DNA of 64,000 nt from Devosia sp. A16 (GTDB lineage: Bacteria; Pseudomonadota; Alphaproteobacteria; Rhizobiales; Devosiaceae). The notes beneath the pieces were generated by a model, which had not been told where the DNA came from, searched no databases, and was given only the letters and a program-made list of their open reading frames with translations. Numbering within the stretch: the stretch's first letter is position 1; each line of letters starts with the position of its first letter. Of the stretch, positions 16,792 to 24,774 are shown piece by piece. Both the position numbers and the translations under genes were made by a program. The stretch covers positions 1,961,501 through 2,025,500 of the forward strand of contig NZ_CP012945.1 of the NCBI RefSeq assembly GCF_001402915.1, given 5' to 3'.

Positions 16792-17737
16792 TGCCGAACC
16801 TCCGGCGGGCCCAGGCCTGGATCAGGTTGATCACCAGCAGCATGACGAAGGAGATGATCAGCATGATGCCGGCGATGACGGCAGCACCGGCCTGGTCGAA
16901 TTCCTCGAGCTTGATGACGATCAGCACCGGCGCGATTTCCGAAATGTTGGGCAGGTTCCCGGCGATGAAGATCACCGAGCCGTACTCGCCCACGGCGCGG
17001 GCGAAGGCCAGCGCAAAACCGGTGAGCAGGGCGGGGCTGAGCCGCGGCAGGATCACCCGGGTGATGGTCTGCCAGCGGTTGGCGCCCAGCGTCGCGGCCG
17101 CCTCCTCAAGCTCCTGCTCGAACTCTTCGAGCACCGGCTGCACCGTGCGCACGACGAACGGCAGGCCGATGAAGATCAGCGCGATGACGATGCCGGTCGG
17201 GGTATAGGCGATCTTGAAGTTGAGCGAGAACTCGCTGAGCCCGAACGGCAGCCAGGTCTGGCCGTGCCACCACTGCCACAGCGGCCCCTTGTCGGAAAAC
17301 AGCGAGCCCACCCAGCCCTTGGGCGCGTAAAGCGTCGAGAGCGCGATGCCCGCCACCGCCGTCGGCAGCGCGAAGGGCAGGTCGACGATGGCGTCGAGCA
17401 ACCGCCGGCCGGGGAACTTGTAGCGCACCAGCACCCAGGCGACGATGATGCCGAACACCACGTTGACCAGCGCCGCGATCAGCGACGAGCCGAAGCTAAC
17501 CTCCAGCGCCTTCAGTGTACGCGGCGAGGTGGCGATCCTGATGATCTGCTCGATCGGGGTGGTCGCCGCCTTGAGGAACAGCCCGGCGATCGGGATCAGC
17601 ACCAACAGGCTGAGATAGAGGATGGTATAGCCGAACGTCAGCCCGAACCCCGGGATGACGCTGGGCTTTACAAAGCTCCACCCCGCTCGCGCGGGGTGGG
17701 ATGGGTTCCGGGAGGCGCCGGCGGGCGCCCCAGCCAC
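16784..17737 (-). CDS. cysT: Sulfate ABC transporter permease (CysT/CysU)
   Basis: Second permease of the sulfate importer. The family match begins at PSVIPGFGLTFGYTILYLSLLV and includes the ATPase-contact loop TLGANRWQTITRVILPRLSP. The start is uncertain. Upstream methionines in this frame lie inside sbp, and no ATG/GTG/TTG is available between 17,680 and the first transmembrane helix. The GTG at 17737, five bases after the sbp stop, is therefore the best choice and implies coupling to sbp. It gives about 317 residues. A strong hairpin (17678-17699) would then lie within the first codons. Confidence 0.88.
   Translation of the reverse strand: MAGAPAGASRNPSHPARAGWSFVKPSVIPGFGLTFGYTILYLSLLVLIPIAGLFLKAATTPIEQIIRIATSPRTLKALEVSFGSSLIAALVNVVFGIIVAWVLVRYKFPGRRLLDAIVDLPFALPTAVAGIALSTLYAPKGWVGSLFSDKGPLWQWWHGQTWLPFGLSEFSLNFKIAYTPTGIVIALIFIGLPFVVRTVQPVLEEFEQELEEAAATLGANRWQTITRVILPRLSPALLTGFALAFARAVGEYGSVIFIAGNLPNISEIAPVLIVIKLEEFDQAGAAVIAGIMLIISFVMLLVINLIQAWARRRFGNV
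17678..17699 (-). other. Strong hairpin at the sbp-cysT junction
   Basis: CCACCCCGC and GCGGGGTGG form a perfect 9-bp GC-rich stem with a TCGC loop. It lies 43 bp after the sbp stop, inside the presumed 5' end of cysT. Such intercistronic hairpins often protect the upstream binding-protein mRNA or reduce read-through, giving more binding protein than permease. No U-run follows on the minus strand, so a full terminator is unlikely. Confidence 0.5.
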
Positions 17738-17741
17738 TGCA

Positions 17742-18773
17742 TTACTGCGCAGGGGTGTAGACCTGGTCAAAGATGCCCCCGTCCCCGAAATGCTTGGGCT
17801 GCGCCGTCTTCCAGCCGCCAAAAAGCGGATCATCAATAGAGATCAGATCGATCTTTGGGAAGGCTTCGACCAGCGCCTGGTCGGTGACGATGGAGGGCTC
17901 GGACGGACGGTAGTGGTTCTTGGCCGCCAGCGTCTGCCCTTCGGGCGAGTAGAGATACTCGATATAGGCCTTGGCGAGATCGGCGGTCCCGTGCGCCTCG
18001 ACATTCTTGTCGACTATGGCCACCGGCGGCTCGGCGAGGATCGACGACGGCGGATAGACCACGTCGAAATTATCGGCGCCGAACTCATCGAGCACCAGGA
18101 ACGCCTCGTTCTCCCAGGCCAGCAGCACGTCGCCCAGTTCCTTCTGCGCGAAGGTCACGGTCGAGCCGCGCGCCCCGGTATCGAGCACCGGTACATGCGC
18201 ATAGAGCTGCTTGATGAAGTCGATATTCTTGGCCTCGTCGCCGCCGAACGTCTTGTTGGCGTAGGCCCAGGCCGCCAGGTAATTCCAGCGCGCGCCGCCC
18301 GAGGTCTTGGGGTTCGGGGTGATCACCTCGACGCCGTCCTTGATCAGGTCGCCCCAGTCGTTGATCGCCTTGGGGTTGCCCTTGCGCACCAGGAACACGA
18401 TGGTCGAGGTGTAGGGGGTCGAGTTGTTGGGGAATTCCGAGCGCCAGTTGGCGTCGATCAGTCCGGACTTGGTGACGATGGCGTTGATGTCGCCCTCGAG
18501 CGCCAGGGTGACCACGTCGGCGCTGAGCCCGTCGATCACCGCCTGGGCCTGCTTGCCCGAGCCGCCATGGCTCTGCTCGATGGTGACGTTGCCGCCGGTG
18601 GTGTCCTTCCAGTGCTTGGCGAACGCCTCGTTGAACTGCACGTAGAGCTCGCGCGTCGGGTCGTACGACACGTTGAGCAGGGTCTGGTCCTGGGCGCGCG
18701 CGGTGATGGCGCCGGTGAAGGCGAGCGCTACGGCAAGGCCGCCAAGCGCGAGAATTCTGGCCGTTCTCTTCAT
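17742..18773 (-). CDS. sbp: Periplasmic sulfate-binding protein
   Basis: Captures sulfate in the periplasm for the CysTWA importer. The protein of about 343 residues has a Sec signal peptide (positively charged MKRTARI, hydrophobic core, AxA-type site near ITARAQDQ). The mature part opens [20 protein letters not shown] and contains [17 protein letters not shown] and GYR-region segments typical of sulfate-binding proteins. Two ATGs are adjacent; the second (18773) has the better distance from AGGAGG. It is the first gene of the operon and follows a gene-free stretch holding a promoter, a repeat and the Rrf2 gene. Confidence 0.93.
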   Translation of the reverse strand: MKRTARILALGGLAVALAFTGAITARAQDQTLLNVSYDPTRELYVQFNEAFAKHWKDTTGGNVTIEQSHGGSGKQAQAVIDGLSADVVTLALEGDINAIVTKSGLIDANWRSEFPNNSTPYTSTIVFLVRKGNPKAINDWGDLIKDGVEVITPNPKTSGGARWNYLAAWAYANKTFGGDEAKNIDFIKQLYAHVPVLDTGARGSTVTFAQKELGDVLLAWENEAFLVLDEFGADNFDVVYPPSSILAEPPVAIVDKNVEAHGTADLAKAYIEYLYSPEGQTLAAKNHYRPSEPSIVTDQALVEAFPKIDLISIDDPLFGGWKTAQPKHFGDGGIFDQVYTPAQ

Positions 18774-18796
18774 CATGTCCTCCTGGTGAAGATCAA

Positions 18797-18832
18797 CTAC
18801 CCTAACTCTACCTGGTCAGTCGGCATTCTCAA
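18797..18832 (-). promoter_or_regulatory. Candidate sbp promoter with twin CTACC sites
   Basis: On the minus strand TTGAGA (18832-18827) and TAGAGT (18810-18805) are 16 bp apart, about 30-60 bp before sbp. Two CTACC boxes (plus-strand positions 18797-18801 and 18808-18812) are 11 bp apart, one helical turn, and overlap the -10 region. They could bind the neighbouring Rrf2 regulator. The rest of the 412-bp gap 18774-19185 holds a family A repeat and no other clear signal. Confidence 0.3.
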
Positions 18833-19040
18833 GAAAGCCGCCGGTTGCGACGACCCGGCCAAGCGGAAAAGCTTTCTGCCGAAAGGCTAGCAGTCGCACC
18901 GCCATTGCGCAAACCTCGATTCTGCCCTTGCGGATGAGCATGGCTTTGCGCGAAATGAAACCGTGTTCAATTGCGGGAGTGGCAGTAAACGCGTGGGACT
19001 GAAGCAGGGTTGCAGGGGAGCTGCTTGGCTGGTGCTGGCT

Positions 19041-19153
19041 GACCCCCACCCTTGATCCCTCCCCCTAAACAAGGGGAGGGAGACGCATCCCTCGGTGTCG
19101 GTGTTCTGGTCTCCCTCCCCATGTTTAGGGGAAGGGGACAGGGGTGGGGGTCA
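19041..19153. repeat. Inverted-repeat intergenic element, family A
   Basis: GACCCCCACCCTTGATCCCTC at the left is mirrored by a right arm ending GGGGTGGGGGTCA. The inner hairpin units here use CTAAACAAGGGGAG and CCCCATGTTTAGGGG instead of the GCAA loop, so this is a diverged copy of the elements at 5496 and 9735. It lies between the Rrf2 gene and sbp, which are transcribed in the same direction. Confidence 0.7.
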
Positions 19154-19185
19154 GCCCGCACCGGTGTGTCAGAAGGTGAGCGGCT

Positions 19186-19614
19186 TTACACCAGCACGTC
19201 GTTGGCGACGACCGCGTCGGCCAGGGTCGTGCGGTCGAGGACCTCGCGGGTGGCGACGGTGACGCGGGCGAAGACGTGGCGGATTTCGCAGCTCGACTCT
19301 TCGGCGCAGTCGACGCAGCGGCGATAGGCGATCTTGGAAAGGCAGGGCAGCGGCGCGATCGGTCCGTCGATCAGTCGCAGTACCTCGCCGAACGTCACCT
19401 GTTCGGGAGCGCGCAGCAGCACATAGCCGCCGAGCCGGCCGCGGCGGCTCATCACGATGCCGGCGCGCTTCAGTTCGAGCAGGATCTGTTCGAGGAATTT
19501 CTTGGGGATCGCCTGGCCGCGCGAGATCTCCGAGATCATCAGCGACTCGCCGGCCGGGATCTTGGTCAGGGCCACCAGCGCCCTCAGCGCGTATTTTGCC
19601 TTCTGCGAAATCAT
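19186..19614 (-). CDS. Rrf2-family transcriptional regulator with four cysteines
   Basis: The 142-residue protein has an N-terminal winged helix (about 1-75: SQKAKYALRALVAL, then IPKKFLEQILLELKRAGIVMSRRG, then GGYVLLRAP) typical of Rrf2 proteins. Cysteines at 91, 100, 103 and 109 lie in the C-terminal region where IscR and RirA carry an Fe-S cluster, though the spacing is not identical. Its place directly upstream of the sulfate importer suggests control of sulfur uptake, as CymR does in Firmicutes. That role is inferred. Confidence 0.87.
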   Translation of the reverse strand: MISQKAKYALRALVALTKIPAGESLMISEISRGQAIPKKFLEQILLELKRAGIVMSRRGRLGGYVLLRAPEQVTFGEVLRLIDGPIAPLPCLSKIAYRRCVDCAEESSCEIRHVFARVTVATREVLDRTTLADAVVANDVLV

Positions 19615-19707
19615 CGCGGGCGGAATTCCGGAACAGCCGCCAGCCGGCCGTCACCTCTGGCTATAGCGTTGTCGGCGTGAACAAACCATTGCGCAATGGC
19701 ATGGGTG

Positions 19708-21924
19708 TCATGCCTTCTCCGCTTCGGGCACCGGCGGCGGCACCTCCGGGTTGAACGGGGTGCCCGGGGTGGTCGCCGGTCGGTCTGGTCGCGCCGGGCG
19801 GGCAGCGGCCGGCTCGGCCGTGGCGCTCACCACCGGCTCGGCGGCAGCCGGCGCAGCGGCATCGAGCGCTTCCAGCTCGGCGATGGTCTCCGGCTCGACC
19901 TCGTAGTCCTCGGGCTCCGGCGAAGGCTCCACGACAGGCGCAACATCCGGCTCCTCGCCATAGGCCGAGACCACCGCCGGCGGTTCCGCCGGACCACTAT
20001 CGGGATGCTGCACTTCGGCCTGCGCCGCTTCGATCGCTTCGGCGAGCAGGTTCGGGTCGGACGGCAGCTTTGCGGCGCCGGCCGCCGCCAGCGGGGCCAG
20101 CACCGATGCGACCGCATCGGAGGCGGTGATCTCCGCCACCGCCTTGCTGTCACGGTTGATCACGTCCACCATGCCGAGCCCGATCTCGCGCTCGCCCAGG
20201 ATCACCACGTTGGCGCCGAGCGCCTTCAGATGCGCCTCTTCCTCGTCCGAATGGGCCCGCGCCACGATCAGCACCTTGGCGTTCTGCTTGCGGGCCTGCT
20301 CCACCGCCTGCCCGGCTTCGAAGGCATTTGGAATGGCGATCACCACGGTGGAGGCCCCTGCCACGTTGGCGAGCGTCAGCACCTTGGCCGCGGCGGCATT
20401 GCCCACCACCACCTCGATGCCCAGCGCGCGTGCGGCATTGGCGCGGCCCTCGGCATCCTCGACCACGAGGAACGGCGTCCTGGCTTCGAGCAGCGCTTCG
20501 CCGACCACCGAGCCGACCCGGCCGAAACCGACGATGATGACATGGCCCGACTGGCCGGTGGGCACCTGTGTCGGCTCGATTTCCTGCGGTGCTTCGGGAG
20601 CGGCGGCGCGCGGCGCGCTCGCCACGAGGTCCGGTTCGGTGCGCTCGACCGGCCCACCGCCGGCAAAGGCTTCGGTCGGACGGCCGAAGCGACTTTCCAG
20701 CGCCGGCCGCAGCAGGTCGAGCACGAAGAAGATCACCGGGTTGAGGATGATCGAGATGATCGAGCCGGCGAGGATCAGGTCGCGTCCCTCCACCGGCAGG
20801 ATCCCGAGACCGACGCCGAGCGCCGCGAGGATGAACGAGAACTCGCCGATCTGCGCAAGGCTTGCCGAGATGGTCAGGGCCGTGCCCACCGGCCGCTTGA
20901 ACGCCACCACGATCAGAAAGGCCAGCACCGACTTGCCGATCAGGATGATGAACACTGTCGCCAGCACCGGCAGTGGATCGGTGACGAGGATCATCGGATC
21001 GAACAGCATGCCCACGGCGACAAAGAACAGCACCGCAAAGGCGTCACGCAGCGGCAGGCTCTCCTGCGCGGCGCGATGGCTGAGCTCGCTTTCGGAGAGG
21101 ATCATGCCGGCAAAGAAGGCGCCCAGCGCCAGCGACACGCCGAACAGGTAGGCCGCACCCGCCGCCACGCCCAGGGCGATGGCGAGCACGGCGAGCCGGA
21201 ACAGCTCGCGGCTGCCGGTATGGGCGGTGTAGTGGAGGATGAACGGGATCACCCGCCGCCCCACCACCAGCATGAACCCGACAAAGGCGGCGAGCTTGAC
21301 CACCGTCACGGCCAAAATGCCCAGCAGGTCGAGCTGGATGCCGAAGATGCGCTCGACGAAATCGACGAACGGATCGTGCAGCGCCGCGCCCTCGACCCCG
21401 TTGATCGAGGCGATGGCCGGGATCAGCACCAGGGCGAGCACCATGGCGAGGTCCTCGACGATCAGCCAGCCGACCGCGATGCGGCCGCGCTCGCTGTCGA
21501 CCATGTGCCGGTCCTGCAGCGCCTTGAGCAGCACCACGGTGGAGGCGACCGACAGCGCCAGGCCGAAGATCAGGCCGGCCCCGAGCCCCCAGCCGAGCAG
21601 CGTCGCCAACCCCAGCCCCATGATAGTGGCGCCGCCGATCTGCACGATCGCGCCGGGAATGGCCACCGCCCTGACGCTGAGCAGGTCCTTGAGCGAGAAA
21701 TGCAGCCCCACTCCGAACATCAGGAGGATCACGCCGATCTCGCTGAGCTCGGTGGCGAGCTCGGCATCGGCGACGAACCCGGGGGTGAACGGCCCCACCA
21801 GCACGCCGGCCACCAGGTACCCGACCAGCGGCGGCATGCGGAAGCGATTGGCGATCGCGCCGAGGATGAACGCCAGCACCAGACCCGCAACGATCGTCGA
21901 GATCAGGGGCGTACTGTGCGGCAT
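19708..21924 (-). CDS. Kef/YbaL-type cation:proton antiporter with TrkA-N domain
   Basis: The 738-residue inner-membrane protein has a CPA2 exchanger domain of about twelve helices (residues 1-400), with conserved segments GYLVAGVLVGPFTPGF and LADIG-like FFVAVGMLFDP. A linker follows, then a nucleotide-binding TrkA-N domain (about 445-560, starting HVIIVGFGRVGSVVGEALLE). It probably exchanges K+ (or Na+) for protons under control of bound nucleotide or thiol signals. After the TrkA-N domain comes an unusual tail of about 120 residues rich in Glu, Pro and Ala, probably disordered. The ATG has GGAGG eight bases upstream. Confidence 0.9.
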   Translation of the reverse strand: MPHSTPLISTIVAGLVLAFILGAIANRFRMPPLVGYLVAGVLVGPFTPGFVADAELATELSEIGVILLMFGVGLHFSLKDLLSVRAVAIPGAIVQIGGATIMGLGLATLLGWGLGAGLIFGLALSVASTVVLLKALQDRHMVDSERGRIAVGWLIVEDLAMVLALVLIPAIASINGVEGAALHDPFVDFVERIFGIQLDLLGILAVTVVKLAAFVGFMLVVGRRVIPFILHYTAHTGSRELFRLAVLAIALGVAAGAAYLFGVSLALGAFFAGMILSESELSHRAAQESLPLRDAFAVLFFVAVGMLFDPMILVTDPLPVLATVFIILIGKSVLAFLIVVAFKRPVGTALTISASLAQIGEFSFILAALGVGLGILPVEGRDLILAGSIISIILNPVIFFVLDLLRPALESRFGRPTEAFAGGGPVERTEPDLVASAPRAAAPEAPQEIEPTQVPTGQSGHVIIVGFGRVGSVVGEALLEARTPFLVVEDAEGRANAARALGIEVVVGNAAAAKVLTLANVAGASTVVIAIPNAFEAGQAVEQARKQNAKVLIVARAHSDEEEAHLKALGANVVILGEREIGLGMVDVINRDSKAVAEITASDAVASVLAPLAAAGAAKLPSDPNLLAEAIEAAQAEVQHPDSGPAEPPAVVSAYGEEPDVAPVVEPSPEPEDYEVEPETIAELEALDAAAPAAAEPVVSATAEPAAARPARPDRPATTPGTPFNPEVPPPVPEAEKA

Positions 21925-22120
21925 CGGCGAAACCTCCGGCGGGGATTACCCTGAAGCTGGTTGAAAGCGGTGAGAGCCTTGAAGATGGGGCAATCACCGC
22001 CCCCCTGCAACCCAATCAGACCGGGAAAACTGCGGCAAAATCATGTGGGTGCGGGAGAATCGCTGCGACTTTCGTCGAAAGCGCGGGCTCGCCGTCGCCC
22101 GGCGCAGGCTTGGGCCGATG

Positions 22121-23128
22121 CTAGCCGGCCATCACCAGCTTGATCTCGCCGGCCTGTGGCGCCCCGGCGATCGCCGCGGGCACTTCATCGAGACGGATGG
22201 TACGGGTGATCAGCCGGTCGAGCGACAGGGCGCCGACGGCGATCAGCTCGGCTGCGCGCCCATGCGTCAGCGGGTTGAGCCAGGCGCTTTCGAGCCGCAA
22301 CTCCTTGGTGAGCAACTCGAACGGCGCCAGGAGGACCTCTTCGCCCTCGGGCACGACACCGAACAGCACGACGGTGCCGCCGCGGCGCGCCATGGCGACC
22401 GACTGCCGGACCGTCTCGCCGACACCGGCGCACTCGAACACCACATCGGCGCCGCCGGGCAGCAAGGCCCGGATCGTCCCCACCGGATCGGCGCTGGCGT
22501 CGACCGCATGATGCGCGCCCAGCTCGAGCGCCAGGGCGCGACGCGGCGCCTGCCGGGTCGAGAGCACGACGGGGCCCGCTCCGGCCAGCCGCGCCAGCTC
22601 GACCATCAGCAGGCCGATCACCCCGCCACCGAGGATCACCACCGAAGCGCCCGGCGCGATCCGCGCCACGTCGATGGCGTGGAGGCAACACGAAACCGGC
22701 TCGCAGAAGGCGCCATGCAACGGGTCGAGCCCAGCCGGCAACGCCACCGCCTGCGCCGCCGGCACCAGCACATACTCGGCGAAGCCGCCGTCGCGGTGCA
22801 CGCCGATGGCGCTGAGGCTGGGGCAGAGATTTGGCCGTCCGGCGAGGCAGTTCTCGCACTGGCCGCAGGAAATATTGGGATCCCCGGTAAGGCGGGTGCC
22901 GATCGGAAAGCTGTCGACGCCTACCCCCGCCTCCTCGACGATGCCGGAGAACTCGTGCCCGAGGGTCACCGGCTTGGCCGTGGGGAACTCGCCGCGGAAC
23001 ATGTGGCGATCCGAGCCGCAGATACCGCAGGCCTCGACCCGCACCAGCAGGTCCAGCGGCCCGGGCAGCGGCCGCGGCACCTCCTCGACGATCAACTGTC
23101 CCGGCGCCTGCAGTCGCGCTGCCCGCAT
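22121..23128 (-). CDS. Zinc-dependent alcohol (polyol) dehydrogenase, MDR family
   Basis: The 335-residue medium-chain dehydrogenase shows catalytic-zinc residues Cys37 (in CGICGSD) and His58-Glu59 (in GHEFSG). Structural-zinc cysteines are at about 88, 91, 94 and 102, and the Rossmann motif is VVILGGGVIGLLMVELARLAG. It resembles sorbitol/threonine-type dehydrogenases. ATG at 23128 was chosen because a GGGAGG site precedes it and the family match starts there; a longer reading adds 28 unrelated residues. It is alone on its strand with no pathway neighbours, so the substrate is unknown. Confidence 0.88.
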   Translation of the reverse strand: MRAARLQAPGQLIVEEVPRPLPGPLDLLVRVEACGICGSDRHMFRGEFPTAKPVTLGHEFSGIVEEAGVGVDSFPIGTRLTGDPNISCGQCENCLAGRPNLCPSLSAIGVHRDGGFAEYVLVPAAQAVALPAGLDPLHGAFCEPVSCCLHAIDVARIAPGASVVILGGGVIGLLMVELARLAGAGPVVLSTRQAPRRALALELGAHHAVDASADPVGTIRALLPGGADVVFECAGVGETVRQSVAMARRGGTVVLFGVVPEGEEVLLAPFELLTKELRLESAWLNPLTHGRAAELIAVGALSLDRLITRTIRLDEVPAAIAGAPQAGEIKLVMAG

Positions 23129-23342
23129 CTCGAGGTCCTCCCGCCCGTCATCATGGAACAAACCTCGCCAAATGTCTCCACGTCGCCGGGTCACCCCCGT
23201 CCGGGCCCACATGCTCCAGGTCGTAGCCCTGCCCCACCCACGGGGTCACTCCCCGAGCTTGGGGCGCTTTCTGGTGGCCAGCTCACTGACGGGCGCGTAA
23301 GCAGGCTGGGATGACATCGGATGCGGGACGCGCGCCCCCCTC

Positions 23343-23633
23343 TCAGACCATCACCCGGTCGATCTTTTCGGCAAGCTTGACGTCCTTTTCGGTGAGCCCG
23401 CCGGCCGAGTGCGTGGTGAGGGTGATCCGCACCGTGTTGTAGACGTTCGACCATTCGGGATGATGGTCCATCTTCTCTGCCGCCAATGCCACGCGGGTCA
23501 TGAACGAGAAGGCTTCCGAAAAGCTCTTGAACTTGAAGTCGTGGCTGATCGCGTCGGCCTGCGGATCGTAAATCCAGCCATTGAGCTTCAACAGGGCGGC
23601 TTCGCGCGCGGCAGGCTCGAGCTTTTCGACCAT
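23343..23633 (-). CDS. phhB: 4a-hydroxytetrahydrobiopterin dehydratase (pterin-4a-carbinolamine dehydratase)
   Basis: Dehydrates the 4a-carbinolamine form of pterin, helping recycle the pterin cofactor of aromatic amino acid hydroxylases. The 96-residue protein has the active-site signature [16 protein letters not shown], with the paired histidines and proline, and the upstream [17 protein letters not shown] helix. ATG at 23633 follows AGGAAAG. No hydroxylase gene is nearby. Confidence 0.93.
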   Translation of the reverse strand: MVEKLEPAAREAALLKLNGWIYDPQADAISHDFKFKSFSEAFSFMTRVALAAEKMDHHPEWSNVYNTVRITLTTHSAGGLTEKDVKLAEKIDRVMV

Positions 23634-23739
23634 AATTTCTTTCCTCATCTGCAATGAGTCGGAAGACTGCGGCCCCATAACGCCCGATCCGTGGCAAAGC
23701 TCCGGCGCCGCGTCGACGGCGCCGGAGAGCGGGGCAAGA

Positions 23740-24060
23740 TCAGGCGGCGAGCGCCGCCGCGTCGCCCGGCACGATGCGCGATACCCGTCCGCGCTCGACC
23801 CCGCCGGCATCGACGTAGCCGATGCGCCCCGGCTCGGCGTCGAGCTGCCAGCCGGCGCTGGGCCCATCGGTCCAGTCGACCTGGTAGCCGGTTTCGGTGA
23901 TCCGCCAGCGGCCGACCCGGCGGGTGCCGTCGGGAAGCGCCATGTGGGCTTCATCCGCGGTGCGGTAGTAGATGGCCGCCTCCTGGCCGGGCGCCATCTC
24001 GATGTAATGCGTGCTGCCGATCAGCAGTACGCTGAGCGTGTTTCGATCGGTGATGATCAT
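23740..24060 (-). CDS. Hypothetical protein divergent from a MarR regulator
   Basis: The 106-residue soluble protein begins [22 protein letters not shown] and is rich in beta-type and aromatic residues. Two repeated-looking segments, [25 protein letters not shown] and [21 protein letters not shown], suggest a small beta-barrel fold. There is no signal peptide or membrane helix. A clear GAGAGGAT site precedes the ATG. It is divergent from a MarR gene, and its likely promoter overlaps two perfect MarR-type palindromes, so it is probably repressed by that regulator. I do not recognise the family. Confidence 0.75.
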   Translation of the reverse strand: MIITDRNTLSVLLIGSTHYIEMAPGQEAAIYYRTADEAHMALPDGTRRVGRWRITETGYQVDWTDGPSAGWQLDAEPGRIGYVDAGGVERGRVSRIVPGDAAALAA

Positions 24061-24108
24061 CTGTGCATCCTCTCATCGCCTGCTGGCGACCGGCGACCTG
24101 CCGTGCTA

Positions 24109-24162
24109 GTCAAGCGGCTTGACGATCTAGCGCAGGGTGAGCATTTGGTCAAGCAACTTGAC
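24109..24162. promoter_or_regulatory. Twin palindromic MarR operators with an embedded promoter
   Basis: GTCAAGCGGCTTGAC (24109-24123) and GTCAAGCAACTTGAC (24148-24162) are both inverted repeats and share GTCAAG/CTTGAC arms, each followed by GAT. On the minus strand TTGACC (24152-24147) and TAGATC (24129-24124) are 17 bp apart, a near-consensus promoter for the gene at 23740. The -35 lies in one palindrome and the -10 touches the other. Repressor bound at both would block polymerase fully. Confidence 0.6.
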
Positions 24163-24588
24163 GATACCGATCTTGCGAGCATCGATCATATCGGGCTGGC
24201 GCTGTGGCGCGCGGCACAGCAGTGGCGTAACCGCATGCGCGCCGAGCTGGCGGCCCGCGGCTATCCCTGGCACCAGGGCGCCGCCGGCGAGGTGCTGGCG
24301 CATCTGGGCCCCTCCGGCATTTCGCAGGCGGCGCTGACCGAGCGGATGGGGCTGAGCAAGCAGGCCGTGCAGCAACTGGTCGATCAACTCGAGGCGCAAG
24401 GAGTCGTCGAGCGCGTGCCCGACCCCACTGACGGACGTGCCAGACGGATCGTGCTGACCGAACTGGGGCTTGCCGATTTCGCCGAACGCAACCGGGTGAA
24501 GCGCGCCATCGAACGCCAGTACCGCGAAAGGCTCGGGCCCGAGGCGTTCGAGGCCCTGCAGGCCGCGTTGGCGAAGCTCGCCGACTGA
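24145..24588 (+). CDS. MarR-family transcriptional regulator
   Basis: A protein of about 147 residues with the MarR dimerisation helix (SIDHIGLALWRAAQQWRNRM) and winged helix (SQAALTERMGLSKQAVQQLVDQLEAQGVVERV, then DPTDGRARRIVLTELG). The start is hard to place. No ATG precedes the fold; TTG at 24145 gives a normal length but lies at the edge of the second palindrome. GTG at 24103 is the alternative. It almost certainly binds the palindromes in front of it and so controls itself and the divergent unknown gene. The inducing ligand is unknown. Confidence 0.87.
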   Translation: MVKQLDDTDLASIDHIGLALWRAAQQWRNRMRAELAARGYPWHQGAAGEVLAHLGPSGISQAALTERMGLSKQAVQQLVDQLEAQGVVERVPDPTDGRARRIVLTELGLADFAERNRVKRAIERQYRERLGPEAFEALQAALAKLAD

Positions 24589-24774
24589 CCCCGCTATCGG
24601 CCCTAACAGCCGACAGGACGATTGCCAACGATTGACCCAACCAAGCATAAACCATTCCGAGCGTTTGGAACGTCCGAACATCGTGCGGCGTGGTGGTTGC
24701 GCGTCGCCGCGTACTGGCTTGAAAGCAGGCATTAACGCCTCGCCGGGCAAAGTCGCCACACCTTGGTGAGGTCT

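Noticed and set aside
18865-18878. GGAAAAGCTTTCTG near the sbp promoter, resembling the LacI operators at 34.4 kb
   Set aside because: It lacks the palindromic symmetry of the three real sites and lies in an unrelated operon 15 kb away; probably chance.
19696-21954. Open frame of 752 codons on the plus strand opposite the Kef-type gene
   Set aside because: It is the antisense shadow of a GC-rich gene; the translation is rich in Arg, His, Gly and Gln with no domain, while the minus strand encodes a clear antiporter.
23189-23317. GTCACCCCCGTCCGGGCCCA and GCTGGGATGACA fragments resembling the 1360-1436 palindrome
   Set aside because: Arms are too degenerate to define an element with confidence; may be a decayed copy.
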